Shown here: piece by piece, positions 24,886-32,961 of the stretch
Layout of the letters: each line of letters opens with the position of its first letter
How positions within the stretch are numbered: position 1 is the stretch's first letter
Assembly: GCA_964559535.1 (NCBI GenBank)
Contig: CAZLIC010000021.1
Span: 1-49,813 of the forward strand
Direction: 5' to 3'
DNA: 49,813 nt
Origin: CAZLIC01 sp964559535
GTDB lineage: Bacteria; Pseudomonadota; Alphaproteobacteria; Rhodobacterales; Rhodobacteraceae
Made by a program: the position numbers and the translations under genes
The notes under the pieces: model-generated
What the model saw: the letters and a program-made list of their open reading frames with translations, nothing else
Told to the model about the DNA's origin: nothing
Database searches by the model: none

Positions 24886-25763
24886 CCCACCAGGCTCCCG
24901 CCATCGTTCCGCCCGGTCCGAACCGGATAGCTTGCCAGCCAATCCTCGCCAGGCACATGCGGAAAGCCGCGAAAGTTCAGGAAGTTGCCGAACTTCAGCC
25001 GGCAGGTGTCCGCCCGTTTGTCGCACCCCGCCTCGATCCGCACCACATCGCGTGCAGCCACACCCGCCAGCGGCTCCCACAGATCAACGGTGCGTGCCGT
25101 CCCCGACAGCCGGTCGTTCTTCACCACCGCCACCAGCCCCGCTGCCACGCCAGAAACCACCCGCAGCCGCCCCCGCTCGAACCAGCGGTCATCGAATCCG
25201 GTGAAATCCGCCCAGCGGAACACCCGTCCCCCCTCCACCGCTTCCACCGCCACCTCGGCCGCATAGCCCGGCAAGGTCAGGTCAAACCGGCACAGCGCAT
25301 CGCCCAGCACCGCCCCGCAGCCCCGCTGCACCGACCGCCCCTGCGGCACGTTCAAGGCCTCGGTCAGCCCGCGCAACTCGGCCCGGAACGCCCCGCCCGC
25401 CCGTTCGATCTGGCCGAACGACCCCCGGAACAGCACCTTCCGTTCCGCAACCGAAGCCCAGTTCACCAGCCAGGCCGTCACCGCCGCGCCGTCGAACCGC
25501 CCCGCGGCAATATCCGCCTCGGTCACTGCCGCATCCGAAAGGGCGCCCGCCGCCTCGCTATTGTCCACCGACAGCCCGGTGGTCTGGCTCAGTGCCCGCG
25601 CCGTCAACCCGGTGCCCGCGCGGAACACCAGGCCATCAAAGGCCAGATCGCGGTCATGATCGGTAAACCCGAATGCAACCCCGTCGCGCCGCACCACGGC
25701 CCAACAGCGCGCCACGGTCGTCACGCCTCCGTCCAGATGCGCATGCAGCTCCGCCGCACTCAT
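24882..25763 (-). CDS. GTA g13: tail hub protein (DUF2163)
   Basis: The protein is 293 residues. The N-terminal DUF2163 part contains RDGVAFGFTDHDRDLAFDGLVF and QTTGLSVDNSEAAGAL. Cysteines at 149, 158, 247 and 254 (RGCG, ALCRF, AGCDKRADTC) form two pairs. The RcGTA hub is described as carrying an iron-sulfur cluster, and these residues are the likely ligands. The start overlaps g12's stop as ATGA, and its own stop overlaps g14's start. Confidence 0.92.
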   Translation of the reverse strand: MSAAELHAHLDGGVTTVARCWAVVRRDGVAFGFTDHDRDLAFDGLVFRAGTGLTARALSQTTGLSVDNSEAAGALSDAAVTEADIAAGRFDGAAVTAWLVNWASVAERKVLFRGSFGQIERAGGAFRAELRGLTEALNVPQGRSVQRGCGAVLGDALCRFDLTLPGYAAEVAVEAVEGGRVFRWADFTGFDDRWFERGRLRVVSGVAAGLVAVVKNDRLSGTARTVDLWEPLAGVAARDVVRIEAGCDKRADTCRLKFGNFLNFRGFPHVPGEDWLASYPVRTGRNDGGSLVG

Positions 25764-26395
25764 GCGCGCAACTCCACCACCGGCACCGAAGGCACCTCGC
25801 CCGCCTTGAACGACGCCACCGAGGTCACGATCCGGTCGGTGTCAAACCGCACCGGCACATCGAACTCGAACCCCGCCGTCACCGCCACGCCCACATCCGG
25901 CGGCTGCACAAAGGTCACCACACCCGTGGCATCATCGACCGTCCAGTCGATGCTCTCGACCATCGGCTGCGCCGCCACCGCCACCTTCACCGTCCCGCTC
26001 ACCGGCTTGGTCACCGGCCGCACATAGACCTGCTCACCCGACCGATAGGTCTTGGCCAGGGCAAATGTTACCGTCGCACCATCGCCCACACCAATCGCCT
26101 GGTCCCCCGCCGTCACCGGCACCTTCGCGCCCGCCGAACGGAAATCCGCCCAGTCCTTCCAGCGAAACCCGTGCAACTGCCCGCGCCGCGCCTCGAAGAA
26201 GGCAATCAGCGCCTCCACATCCTCCAGGCTGCGCAACCCCACCCCCGCGTCATAGCGGCGGCGCGAATGCGCCCAGGGCGTGTTGCGCTCTTCAAACCCG
26301 TTGGCCAGCGTCACGATCTCCGTGCGCCGCTCGGGCCCCCCGGCCGACCCGAACGACAGGTTCGCCGGAAACCGCACCTCATGGAAAGTTGCCAT
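25760..26395 (-). CDS. GTA g12: distal tail protein (DUF2460)
   Basis: The protein is 211 residues from ATG 26395 (MATFHEVRFPANLSFGSAGG); upstream codons are Arg-rich shadow sequence. DUF2460 motifs include GPERRTEIVTLANGFEERN, WAHSRRRYDAGVG, LEALIAFFEARRGQLHGFRW-like spacing and WKDWADF. It forms the distal tail ring between tube and hub. Four bases separate its start from the tape-measure stop. Confidence 0.92.
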   Translation of the reverse strand: MATFHEVRFPANLSFGSAGGPERRTEIVTLANGFEERNTPWAHSRRRYDAGVGLRSLEDVEALIAFFEARRGQLHGFRWKDWADFRSAGAKVPVTAGDQAIGVGDGATVTFALAKTYRSGEQVYVRPVTKPVSGTVKVAVAAQPMVESIDWTVDDATGVVTFVQPPDVGVAVTAGFEFDVPVRFDTDRIVTSVASFKAGEVPSVPVVELRA

Positions 26396-26399
26396 CCGC

Positions 26400-27053
26400 T
26401 CACCTGTTCCGCTGCCCACGCGCCAGCGCACGCGCCGCCTGCGCCGCGATCTGCGCCTGGCTTTTCTGGAATCCGCCCACATCGGGGGTGGATATGTTCA
26501 TCACCACCGTCACCGGCCGCCCGCCCCCGGCCGAACGCACGCCCAACCGCCCGTCCGCCCCCCGCGCCAACGGCATGATCGCCTCGGGCCCTGCTTCGCC
26601 CATCAGCCCGCGCCCGCCGCGCATGGGAAACATGGTGGGCGACGACACGATCCCGCCCTGCGCAAACGGCATCACCCTCCCTTGGGTGAACGCCCCGCCC
26701 CCCGCAAAGGGCAGCACCCCCGACAGCAAGCCGTTGATCCCCTTGGCCAGGGCATCGCCCAGCGCACCCTGCACCGGCTTGATGGCAATGCCATAAACGG
26801 TGTTGGCAATCGACGACCCCAGCCCCTTCAGCGCATCCGACAGCCGCAGCCCGTCGAATACCACGCCGTCAAAGGCCCGCCGCAACCCCGCGCCCAGACC
26901 GGCCGACAGCCGGTCCACCTCGCGCCCGGTGAACAAGAGGCTCTCGCGCATCCGGCCCAGTTCGGCGTCAAACGCCCCCACCACGCCCGAGGCCGAGGCC
27001 ACCGTCGCCTCCAGCGCCGCCACCTGCGTCCGCAGATCGTCGATTTCCGCCAT
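26400..27053 (-). CDS. GTA g11: tape-measure protein
   Basis: The protein is 217 residues from ATG 27053 (MAEIDDLRTQVAALEATVAS); GGAGGGG lies just upstream, while a second ATG 12 bases earlier (27065) would overlap that site. The N-terminus is a coiled coil. The middle has a Gly-rich hydrophobic region LPFAGGGAFTQGRVMPFAQGG. The C-terminus contains GEAGPEAIMPLARG, a phage tape-measure signature, and VTVVMNISTPDVGGF. It sets tail length. The short size suits the short RcGTA tail. Confidence 0.9.
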   Translation of the reverse strand: MAEIDDLRTQVAALEATVASASGVVGAFDAELGRMRESLLFTGREVDRLSAGLGAGLRRAFDGVVFDGLRLSDALKGLGSSIANTVYGIAIKPVQGALGDALAKGINGLLSGVLPFAGGGAFTQGRVMPFAQGGIVSSPTMFPMRGGRGLMGEAGPEAIMPLARGADGRLGVRSAGGGRPVTVVMNISTPDVGGFQKSQAQIAAQAARALARGQRNR

Positions 27054-27231
27054 CCGCCCCTCCATCCGGGAATGCCTGCGCCAGCTCTTCCAGCCGCGCC
27101 CGCGTCAGCGGCGCCGACCCCGGCGCCAGCCCCAGCATCATCCGCAACTCCACCGGCGTCAGCCGCCAGAAGACATCCGGGGTGATCCCCAGCCCCCCCA
27201 GCGCCGCCCGCATCAGCCCGGCCCAATCCAT
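26968..27231 (-). CDS. GTA g10.1: small tail-assembly protein
   Basis: The frame has 87 codons from ATG 27231. The recognisable part is MDWAGLMRAALGGLGITPDV followed by FWRLTPVELRMMLG and LTRARLEELAQAFPD, matching the small protein of phage tail-assembly chaperone type between g10 and g11 in other GTAs. Here no stop follows AFPD, and the frame runs another 29 codons inside g11, giving an 86-bp overlap with a Gly-rich tail. The extension looks like read-through after loss of the usual stop. Confidence 0.75.
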   Translation of the reverse strand: MDWAGLMRAALGGLGITPDVFWRLTPVELRMMLGLAPGSAPLTRARLEELAQAFPDGGADGGNRRSADAGGGAGGDGGLGLGRGGGV

Positions 27232-27244
27232 CAGTGACTGTCCA

Positions 27245-27565
27245 TCAGCCGCCGTCCGGCAACGCAAAGGCCCGCGCCAGCAGCTCCGCCGCAATCCGCG
27301 CCGCCGCCATCGGCCCGCCGCCGATTTCCGCCGTGCGCAGATCGGCCGCAGACCCCTGCCACCCGCCCCCGCGCAACCCCGCCACCACCAGCGCCATCAC
27401 ATCGGCCACCGAAAACCGCCCGCCTTCGAACCGCTCGGCCAGCGCCACCAGCGACCCCGTGCCCAGCGCCTGCTCCAGCTCGGCCAGCGCCCCCAGCGTG
27501 AGCTTCGCTACCCGCGGCTCACCGTCCAGCACGATGGCCACCTCACCCGCCCAGGGGTTCGCCAT
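27245..27565 (-). CDS. GTA g10 family protein
   Basis: The protein is 106 residues from ATG 27565, whose A is shared with the g9 stop (TGATG). It starts MANPWAGEVAIVLDGEPRVA, then KLTLGALAELEQALGTGSLV and the segment FSVADVMALVVAGLRGGGW typical of the gene-transfer-agent gp10 family. It is probably a tail-assembly chaperone acting with g10.1 and the tape measure. There are no catalytic features. Confidence 0.88.
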   Translation of the reverse strand: MANPWAGEVAIVLDGEPRVAKLTLGALAELEQALGTGSLVALAERFEGGRFSVADVMALVVAGLRGGGWQGSAADLRTAEIGGGPMAAARIAAELLARAFALPDGG

Positions 27566-27978
27566 CACAGCGCCACGAAGGTCAGCACACCCGCCGAAGC
27601 CATGGTCAGCTCGTAGGTCGCCTCACCGTTGTAGCTGCCTGCGTATTCGATGGAGGTGATCTGGAACGGCCCCTCGACCACGCCGAAATCCGGGATCACC
27701 ACCTGGAAATCCGGCACCTCGCCGTCAAAGAAGATCTGCCGCGCGCGGGCATCCGTGCTGCCGTCGCGGAACACGCCCGACCCCGAGATGCTGGCTGCCT
27801 TCACTCCGGCCCCCGCCAGCAACTCGCGCCAGCCGCCCTGCGACTCAAGCGACGTCACATCCACCGTCTCGGCGTTGAAACTCACCCGCGTGGCCCGCAG
27901 GCCCGCCACTGTCTCGAAACTGCCGTCGCCGGTCATGTCCAGCTTCACCAGCAGATCCTTGCCGCTCTGTACCGCCAT
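27565..27978 (-). CDS. GTA g9: major tail (tube) protein
   Basis: The protein is 137 residues from ATG 27978, with AGGAG 7 bases upstream; the open frame continues upstream but as shadow. It begins MAVQSGKDLLVKLDMTGDGSFETVAGL, and has SFNAETVDVTS, GVKAASISGSGVF and FQITSIEYAGSYNGEATYELT, as in phage TP901-like tail tube proteins. It polymerises into the tail tube. A palindromic repeat fills the 104-bp gap to g8. Confidence 0.93.
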   Translation of the reverse strand: MAVQSGKDLLVKLDMTGDGSFETVAGLRATRVSFNAETVDVTSLESQGGWRELLAGAGVKAASISGSGVFRDGSTDARARQIFFDGEVPDFQVVIPDFGVVEGPFQITSIEYAGSYNGEATYELTMASAGVLTFVAL

Positions 27979-28025
27979 CCCGATCTCCTGTCGGTCATGA
28001 ACCCTGGCAACCACCTGCCAGAACC

Positions 28026-28086
28026 GTAGGGTGGGCAATCTGCCCACCTCTTGCGCACCGGAAGGTGGGCAGATTGCCCACCCTAC
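28026..28086. repeat. Head-to-head GTAGGGTGGGC palindromes inside the GTA cluster
   Basis: Two identical 23-bp units face each other (28026-28048 and 28064-28086) around a 15-nt spacer, so the whole 61 bp can fold into one hairpin with 23-bp arms. The right unit ends CCCTAC, and its CTA (28083-28085) is the TAG stop codon of g8. It lies between g8 and g9. Confidence 0.88.
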
Positions 28087-28481
28087 ACCTCCACCCGCGC
28101 CGCGAACGTCAGGTCCACCCGCCGCGCCGCGCCATCCTCCAGCCTGCGCGCCACCGCGCGCTGGAACACCAGATGCACCACCCGCCCGCGCGTCAGCACC
28201 AGGCCTGCATCCGCCAGCGCATCGGACGCGGCCACCGCCACCTCCTTCGCGCCCCTGAAGCCCGTCGCATCGGTGATCACGCTCACCGTGAACCGGTGCT
28301 CGGCCCCGGGCCCCGTCTGGTCGCCGGCATCGGCCACCTGCTCGGGCCCGATCAGCACGAAGGTCCCCTTGCCGCCGCCCTTGGGCAGCTGGTCCACCAC
28401 CGGCACCCCCGCCAGCGCGGGCCAACCGCTCAGCCGTGCCCAGACCGCCGCCTGCAGCGCCGCCGCCGCCCCGTAACTCAT
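28083..28481 (-). CDS. GTA g8: tail terminator (DUF3168)
   Basis: The protein is 132 residues from ATG 28481, overlapping the g7 stop as ATGA. It starts MSYGAAAALQAAVWARLSGW, then LAGVPVVDQLPKG and VLIGPEQVADAGDQTG, with AEHRFTVSVITDATGFRGAKE, the DUF3168 pattern. It joins tail tube to head stopper. Its TAG stop is contributed by the inserted palindrome, so the C-terminal residues RVEV may differ from homologues. Confidence 0.92.
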   Translation of the reverse strand: MSYGAAAALQAAVWARLSGWPALAGVPVVDQLPKGGGKGTFVLIGPEQVADAGDQTGPGAEHRFTVSVITDATGFRGAKEVAVAASDALADAGLVLTRGRVVHLVFQRAVARRLEDGAARRVDLTFAARVEV

Positions 28482-28813
28482 GCCGGTTCCTCCTCGACCG
28501 CGGCGCAGACCAGATACCGCCCCTCGGGGTCGCGCTCCGTCACCGCCAGAATCGCAAACACCCGCGTCCCGTCGCGGAACCGCTGGCCCGCCACGGGCCG
28601 CGACGCCGCCCCCGGCGCCGCCCCCCGCACGGTAATGCGGAAAGGCTGGCGCGCGACCGGGTACTCTTCTGCCCCGCCCGCGCGCCCCGCCCCCGGAGCC
28701 ACCTCCGCCCAAAGATAGCCCACCAGCGCCCAGGACGCGGCGAACCCCCCCGCCCCGTCCGGCACCGCAACCTGCCGCTCCAGCACCAGCCGCCGCCGCA
28801 GATGCACCCTCAC
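28478..28813 (-). CDS. GTA g7: head closure/stopper protein
   Basis: The protein is 111 residues from GTG 28813, overlapping the g6 stop as GTGA; no ATG gives a sensible start. It begins MRVHLRRRLVLERQVAVPDG and has FAASWALVGYLWAEVAPGAG and the FRITVRG / GTRVFAILAVTERDPEGRYL segments of phage head-closure proteins. It plugs the head after packaging and attaches the tail. Confidence 0.9.
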   Translation of the reverse strand: MRVHLRRRLVLERQVAVPDGAGGFAASWALVGYLWAEVAPGAGRAGGAEEYPVARQPFRITVRGAAPGAASRPVAGQRFRDGTRVFAILAVTERDPEGRYLVCAAVEEEPA

Positions 28814-29406
28814 CGCGCACCCCCCGCCAGCGTCCGCACCGTGCGCCACCGCCCGATCAGCGCCGCCACCGCACCCGGCAGCACCGCCGCCTCGCCGCCA
28901 CCCTCGAAGCGCCGCTCGTAGTATTCGGCCGCCAGCAGGAACACCGCCTGCGCCAGGTCCGCGGGCACTTCCGCCCACACCCCGAACCCGGCGGTGAAGG
29001 CCACCTCGATCCGCCCGCCCGTCCCCGGCAGGGGCAACAGCAGCCCCGTCGCCGCCACCTTGGGCCGGTGCGTGTCCTTCACCAACCGATAGCGCGACGG
29101 GTCCACCACGGTCGGCACGCCTCCCGCATCCACCAGCGTCACCGCCGTCACCGCCGTCACCGGCGCCACCGGCAGGGCCTGCGCAGCACCATCGCGCCAA
29201 TCCTCCAGCACCCACAGGAACGGCCGCGACACCAGCACCTTGGCCGTCCGCCCTTCGACCGCCGCAATGGCCGCGCGCAGATGCGCCTCGACCAGCGCAT
29301 CCTGGAACGCATCATCGGCAAAGCCCGTGCCCAGCCGCAGATGCTCTTTCATCGCCGCCAGCGGCAGCGCCGCCTGCAGGATGCCCGTCTGCTCGATCAG
29401 CATCAT
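28810..29406 (-). CDS. GTA g6: head-tail connector/adaptor protein
   Basis: The protein is 198 residues from ATG 29406, with AAGGAGG 7 bases upstream (a second ATG follows directly). MMLIEQTGILQAALPLAAMK then EHLRLGTGFADDAFQDALVE is the helical phage gp6-like connector start. FTAGFGVWAEVPADLAQAVF then LLAAEYYERR is also family-typical. It forms the adaptor ring under the portal. The C-terminal ALIGRWRTVRTLAGGAR ends with the overlap into g7. Confidence 0.92.
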   Translation of the reverse strand: MMLIEQTGILQAALPLAAMKEHLRLGTGFADDAFQDALVEAHLRAAIAAVEGRTAKVLVSRPFLWVLEDWRDGAAQALPVAPVTAVTAVTLVDAGGVPTVVDPSRYRLVKDTHRPKVAATGLLLPLPGTGGRIEVAFTAGFGVWAEVPADLAQAVFLLAAEYYERRFEGGGEAAVLPGAVAALIGRWRTVRTLAGGAR

Positions 29407-29462
29407 CCCCAGCCCTCCTTGGAAACCAGTCCGGGGCAAAGGCATGGCCAGCCCGAGCCCTG

Positions 29463-29518
29463 CCTCATCTTTGCGAAAATACCCCGGGTATCGGGGCCGG
29501 GCGTCCCCGCCCGGCCCC
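29463..29518 (+). repeat. CATCTTTGC / GC-hairpin intergenic element, copy 2
   Basis: CCTCATCTTTGCGAAAATACCCC leads into GGGGCCGGGCG, loop TCCC, CGCCCGGCCCC (11-bp stem). The lead is the same as at 4523 but the stem sequence differs. It fills the gap between g6 and the capsid gene. Confidence 0.6.
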
Positions 29519-29527
29519 CGTGCGCCT

Positions 29528-30718
29528 TCAGCTGATCGCGAACTTGAGCAGCTTGATCGCGGCAAAGTCCGTCACATCGCCGCCCACCCGCTTGGAGGCA
29601 TAGAACAGCACATGCGGCTTGGCGCTGAACGGGTCGCGCAGGATACGCAGGTCGGGCCGCTCGGCGATGGTGTATCCCGCCCGGAAATCGCCAAAGGCGA
29701 TGGCATAGGCGTTCGCCCCGATGTCCGGCATGTCCTCCAGCACCACCACCGGATAGCCCATCAACAGCGGCGGCTGGCCCTGCTGCAGCCCGTCCGCCCA
29801 CAGGAACCGGCCATCGGCATCCTTCATCTTCCGCACCGCGCCGGCGGTCTTGGAATTCATCAGGAACGCCGCATTGGCGCGGTAGTCCGCCCCCAGCGCG
29901 TACACCAGGTTCACAATGCTGTCGGCCTGGTTCGTGGTCGGAAAGTCCGCCGCGGCACCCGAGGCGATATAGCCCAGCGAGCCCCAGGTCCAGGACGCGT
30001 TGGCCACCTTGGCCGGGTTCAGGATGCCCTTGGGCTTGTCCACCCCGTCACCCGAAACAAATGCCCCCGCCTCGGCCCGGATGAACCGCGTGGCGATCTT
30101 GCCGGCCAGCCAGCCCTCCACGTCAAAGGCGCTGTCGTCCAGCAGGCGCTGGCTGGCCTTCGGCATCGCCGCCAGCTCGTTCAGCTTGATCGAGATGCGC
30201 TCGATCGTGGGCGTCGCCGTCTCGGTGGTTGCCGCCGTCTCGGTGGCCCAGCCGGAACCCACCTCCGAACGGTCGATCAGGACGTCGAACGAGGTCGCGT
30301 CCACCTGCACCACATTCGCCACGCTGCGCAGCGAACTGGTCGACACCAGCATCGACCGGATGGTGTCCGCCGTCTGCGGGTCCACCAGATAGCCGCCGTC
30401 CGCGGCCACCGCGGTCGACATCGCCTTGCCCTCCAGCGACAGGCCGCGCAGGCCGTCATCGTCGCCGGTGCGCAGATAGGCACCAAAGGCCTTGCGGTGG
30501 GGCACTTCCACCTCGGCAGCCGCCGCCAGCGCCGGGCGGCCAAAGATTGCGGTCTTGCGGTCCAGCATGGTCACTCGCTCGTCCTGTTGTTGCATGGAAG
30601 CCTTCACTTCGGCCCGGAACAGGCCGAATTCCTTCAGAAAACCGGCCATCGCGGCCGTCACGTCACCGGCCGGGTCGCGGGGCAAACCTTCCCCGGCCCG
30701 GGCCTTCGCCTCGGTCAT
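29528..30718 (-). CDS. GTA g5: HK97-type major capsid protein
   Basis: The protein is 396 residues from ATG 30718, with GGAGGT 8 bases upstream. Residues up to about 90 form a charged helical delta/scaffold region that the g4 protease removes in RcGTA. The HK97 core follows: KAFGAYLRTGDDDGLRGL, AADGGYLVDPQTADTIR, ERISIKLNELAAMPKASQRL, FLMNSKTAGAVRKMKDADGR and LLMGYPVVVLEDMPDIG. The product forms the head shell. It is normal length, with no sign of decay. Confidence 0.96.
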   Translation of the reverse strand: MTEAKARAGEGLPRDPAGDVTAAMAGFLKEFGLFRAEVKASMQQQDERVTMLDRKTAIFGRPALAAAAEVEVPHRKAFGAYLRTGDDDGLRGLSLEGKAMSTAVAADGGYLVDPQTADTIRSMLVSTSSLRSVANVVQVDATSFDVLIDRSEVGSGWATETAATTETATPTIERISIKLNELAAMPKASQRLLDDSAFDVEGWLAGKIATRFIRAEAGAFVSGDGVDKPKGILNPAKVANASWTWGSLGYIASGAAADFPTTNQADSIVNLVYALGADYRANAAFLMNSKTAGAVRKMKDADGRFLWADGLQQGQPPLLMGYPVVVLEDMPDIGANAYAIAFGDFRAGYTIAERPDLRILRDPFSAKPHVLFYASKRVGGDVTDFAAIKLLKFAIS

Positions 30719-30749
30719 TCGTTCCACCTCCGGTTGGGATCGTCCCGCC

Positions 30750-31322
30750 TCAGCCGCGGCGTGCTGCCGCCAGCTCCTCTGCCGCGCCGTCCAGAAGGCG
30801 CGCCAGCGCTCCCCAGTCGGCGCTCGCATCCTTCGCCGCCACCCGCGCCTCGGGCAGCATGGGGAAGGTCACCAGCGACACTTCCCACAGGTCCAGCTCG
30901 TCCAGCTGGCGCCGCCCCTTGCCGTCGCGCGTCGCCCGCACCGTGCGGTACCCGATGGACAGGCCGTCGATGGCCCCCGCCGCCAGCAGCGCCGCCGCCT
31001 CACGGCCCTGCGCCACCTCGGTCAGGATGCGGCCCTTCACGAACAGGCCGCGCCCATCCTCGTGCACCTCGTCCCACACGCCGATCGGCTGCGCCGGGTC
31101 ATGCTGCCACAGCATCTTCACCCGCCGTCCGGCAGCCCCCAGCGCCTTCAGGCTGGCGCCATAGGCGCCGGCCTGCACCACATCGCCGCCCTGGTCCACC
31201 CGCCCGAACAGCGACGCATAGCCCGACACAACTGTGCCATCCGTCACGGTGAACCCCGTTTCGGGCCGCTGGAACTTGACCTCCGGCGCACCCCATTCGT
31301 TCTTCGCCATCCCGCACCTCAT
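30750..31322 (-). CDS. GTA g4: HK97-family prohead protease
   Basis: The frame has 190 codons from ATG 31322, which overlaps the g3.5 stop as ATGA; ATG 31310 (MAKNEWGAP) is an alternative. Segments GTVVSGYASLFGRVDQGGDVVQAGAYGASL, MLWQHDPAQPIGVWDEV and GLSIGYRTVRA belong to the U35 serine protease family, with catalytic His in WQHD and Ser in DGLSIG. It matures the capsid protein encoded next. Confidence 0.94.
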   Translation of the reverse strand: MRCGMAKNEWGAPEVKFQRPETGFTVTDGTVVSGYASLFGRVDQGGDVVQAGAYGASLKALGAAGRRVKMLWQHDPAQPIGVWDEVHEDGRGLFVKGRILTEVAQGREAAALLAAGAIDGLSIGYRTVRATRDGKGRRQLDELDLWEVSLVTFPMLPEARVAAKDASADWGALARLLDGAAEELAAARRG

Positions 31323-31567
31323 TTCAGCGCCAGCATCACCGCCTCGGCCGCCTGCGCCAGCAGGAAGGCCGCCACCCCGTACACCCCGATCCAGATGCGC
31401 TTCTCCATCCGGTCCAGCGATTCCTCGATCTTGCCCAGCCGCCAGGCCAGCGCCTCCCAGCGCTCCTCGGCAACGCGCTCGTTGGCCTCGATGCGCGCCT
31501 GCGCCGCGTCGAAACTTTCGTACAAATACCGCGACCCCCCCGCCGTGGCCCTGGCGCGGGCGGTCAT
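31319..31567 (-). CDS. GTA g3.5: head-formation small membrane protein
   Basis: The protein is 82 residues from ATG 31567, overlapping the portal stop as ATGA. SRYLYESFDAAQARIEANER and LGKIEESLDRMEKRIWIGVY form a coiled coil, followed by a C-terminal hydrophobic helix VAAFLLAQAAEAVMLALK. It matches the small g3.5 protein found between portal and protease in GTAs. Its biochemical role is not known. Confidence 0.85.
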   Translation of the reverse strand: MTARARATAGGSRYLYESFDAAQARIEANERVAEERWEALAWRLGKIEESLDRMEKRIWIGVYGVAAFLLAQAAEAVMLALK

Positions 31568-32796
31568 GCCCCCTCCGGCCCGGGATCGGGCATGGATTCA
31601 GGTTCCGGCCGCGGCGGCAGCCCCAGCATGGCCCGCTTCTCCGCCTCGGTCAGGAAGGCCGCCGCCGACACCCGCGCCCACAAGGCCTCGCGCTCGGCCG
31701 AAAGTGCGGGCACATGGTCCAGGTCCACCCGCAGCTCCACCGGGCTGCCGGTATGCGCCCGCAGCCAGTGCGTCAGGTCCGCCATCACTTTCGTCGCCAG
31801 CGGCAGCACCGTCAGCCGATAGAACGCCCGGTGCGCCTCGGCATAATTGGCATAGGTCGCCTCGCCCGGAATGCCGATCAGCATCGGCGGCACCCCCATC
31901 GCCATGGCAATCTCGCGCGCCGCCACCTCCTTCACCGTGGCAAACTCCATGTCGGCGGGGGAAAATCCCATGGGTTTCCAGTCCAGCCCGCCCTCCAGCA
32001 GCATCGGCCGCCCGGCGTTGCGCGCGCCCGTATGGTGCGCCTCCATCTCGGCCACCAGCCGGTCATACTGCTCGGGCGACAGCGACGCGCCATCGGCCGA
32101 CTTCACCACGATGGCGCCACTCGGCCGCGCCGCATTGTCCAACAGCGCCTTCGACCAGGCCCCGGTGGCGTTGTGCACGTCGATCGCCGCCGCCGCCGCC
32201 TGCATCCGCCCCAGACCATAGTGGTCGTCCAGCGGATGGAACGCCTTCAGGTGGCACACCGCCGCGGGCCCCTCGCCCATGGCAAAGCGGTGCTTGCGCG
32301 CCCCCACCGTATAGTCATAGGCCACCGGCCACCCGTCCGCCCCCGGCACCAGCGCCATCCGGTCCGACCGCAGCACGTGCAACTCGGCCGGCACGCCCGA
32401 AACACCCGGCACCGCCTCGATGTAGGCATCTCCCGCCAGCACCAGAAACGCGTACAGCGCCTCAAAGAACTCGGCCCGCCCCTGCGCCCCGTTCGGCCGC
32501 TCGATCAGCGCCAGCAGGGGGTGCACGTCATAGCGCCGGTCGGCATCCTGCACCATCACCGGCAGCGCCGCCGCGGCTTCCGCAATCAGCGTCACCGCCC
32601 GATAGGCCACCGGGTTGCCCATGAACCCGTTGCGCATCAGGCTCGCGGTGTCGCGTGCCGACCACGCCACCCGCCCGGAAGAGCCCCAGGCGATCACCCG
32701 CCCCGTGGCACTCGCCTTGCGCTCCACGCCCTCTGCCGCAGGCGCAGCCGCCGTCACCGCCGGGGCCCCGCCCCGCCGCCCGAAAGGAAACCTCAT
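31564..32796 (-). CDS. GTA g3: portal protein
   Basis: The protein is 410 residues from ATG 32796 (MRFPFGRRGG); GGGAG is well spaced for it and too close for the ATG two codons earlier. HK97-type portal signatures are NPVAYRAVTLIAEAAAALPV, LLALIERPNGAQGRAEFFEA, FHPLDDHYGLGRMQAAAAAI and VPPMLIGIPGEATYANYAEA. It forms the dodecameric DNA-entry ring. The C-terminus is Pro/Glu-rich (PPRPEPESMPDPGPEGA). Confidence 0.95.
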   Translation of the reverse strand: MRFPFGRRGGAPAVTAAAPAAEGVERKASATGRVIAWGSSGRVAWSARDTASLMRNGFMGNPVAYRAVTLIAEAAAALPVMVQDADRRYDVHPLLALIERPNGAQGRAEFFEALYAFLVLAGDAYIEAVPGVSGVPAELHVLRSDRMALVPGADGWPVAYDYTVGARKHRFAMGEGPAAVCHLKAFHPLDDHYGLGRMQAAAAAIDVHNATGAWSKALLDNAARPSGAIVVKSADGASLSPEQYDRLVAEMEAHHTGARNAGRPMLLEGGLDWKPMGFSPADMEFATVKEVAAREIAMAMGVPPMLIGIPGEATYANYAEAHRAFYRLTVLPLATKVMADLTHWLRAHTGSPVELRVDLDHVPALSAEREALWARVSAAAFLTEAEKRAMLGLPPRPEPESMPDPGPEGA

Positions 32797-32850
32797 CCAC
32801 ATTCTCCCGCTCGCCTGCCCGCCCGGCGCCAAAGGACCGAAGACCCGCGC

Positions 32851-32905
32851 CTTCTTCCTTTTCCAAATATCCCGCGGGGGGTCCGGGGGGCGCGAAGCCC
32901 CCCGG
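32851..32905 (+). repeat. CCAAATATCCCG / GTCCGGGGGGC element, copy 3
   Basis: CTTTTCCAAATATCCCGCGGGG leads to CCGGGGGGC, loop GCGAA, GCCCCCCGG (perfect 9-bp stem, 32883-32905 outer limits 32883/32905). Same family as 4523 and 38149. It lies between terminase and portal genes together with the GTAGGG palindrome. Confidence 0.65.
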
Positions 32906-32927
32906 CGCCCGCCACCCGCGCCACCCC

Positions 32928-32961
32928 GTAGGGTGGGCAATCTGCCCACCGCGCGCCCTAC
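32928..32961. repeat. GTAGGGTGGGC palindrome touching the terminase stop
   Basis: The 23-bp unit at 32928-32950 is identical to those at 1341 and 28026. It is followed by GCGCG and CCCTAC (32956-32961). The CTA in that final CCCTAC is the TAG stop of the large terminase, the same relation as at g8. Confidence 0.82.
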
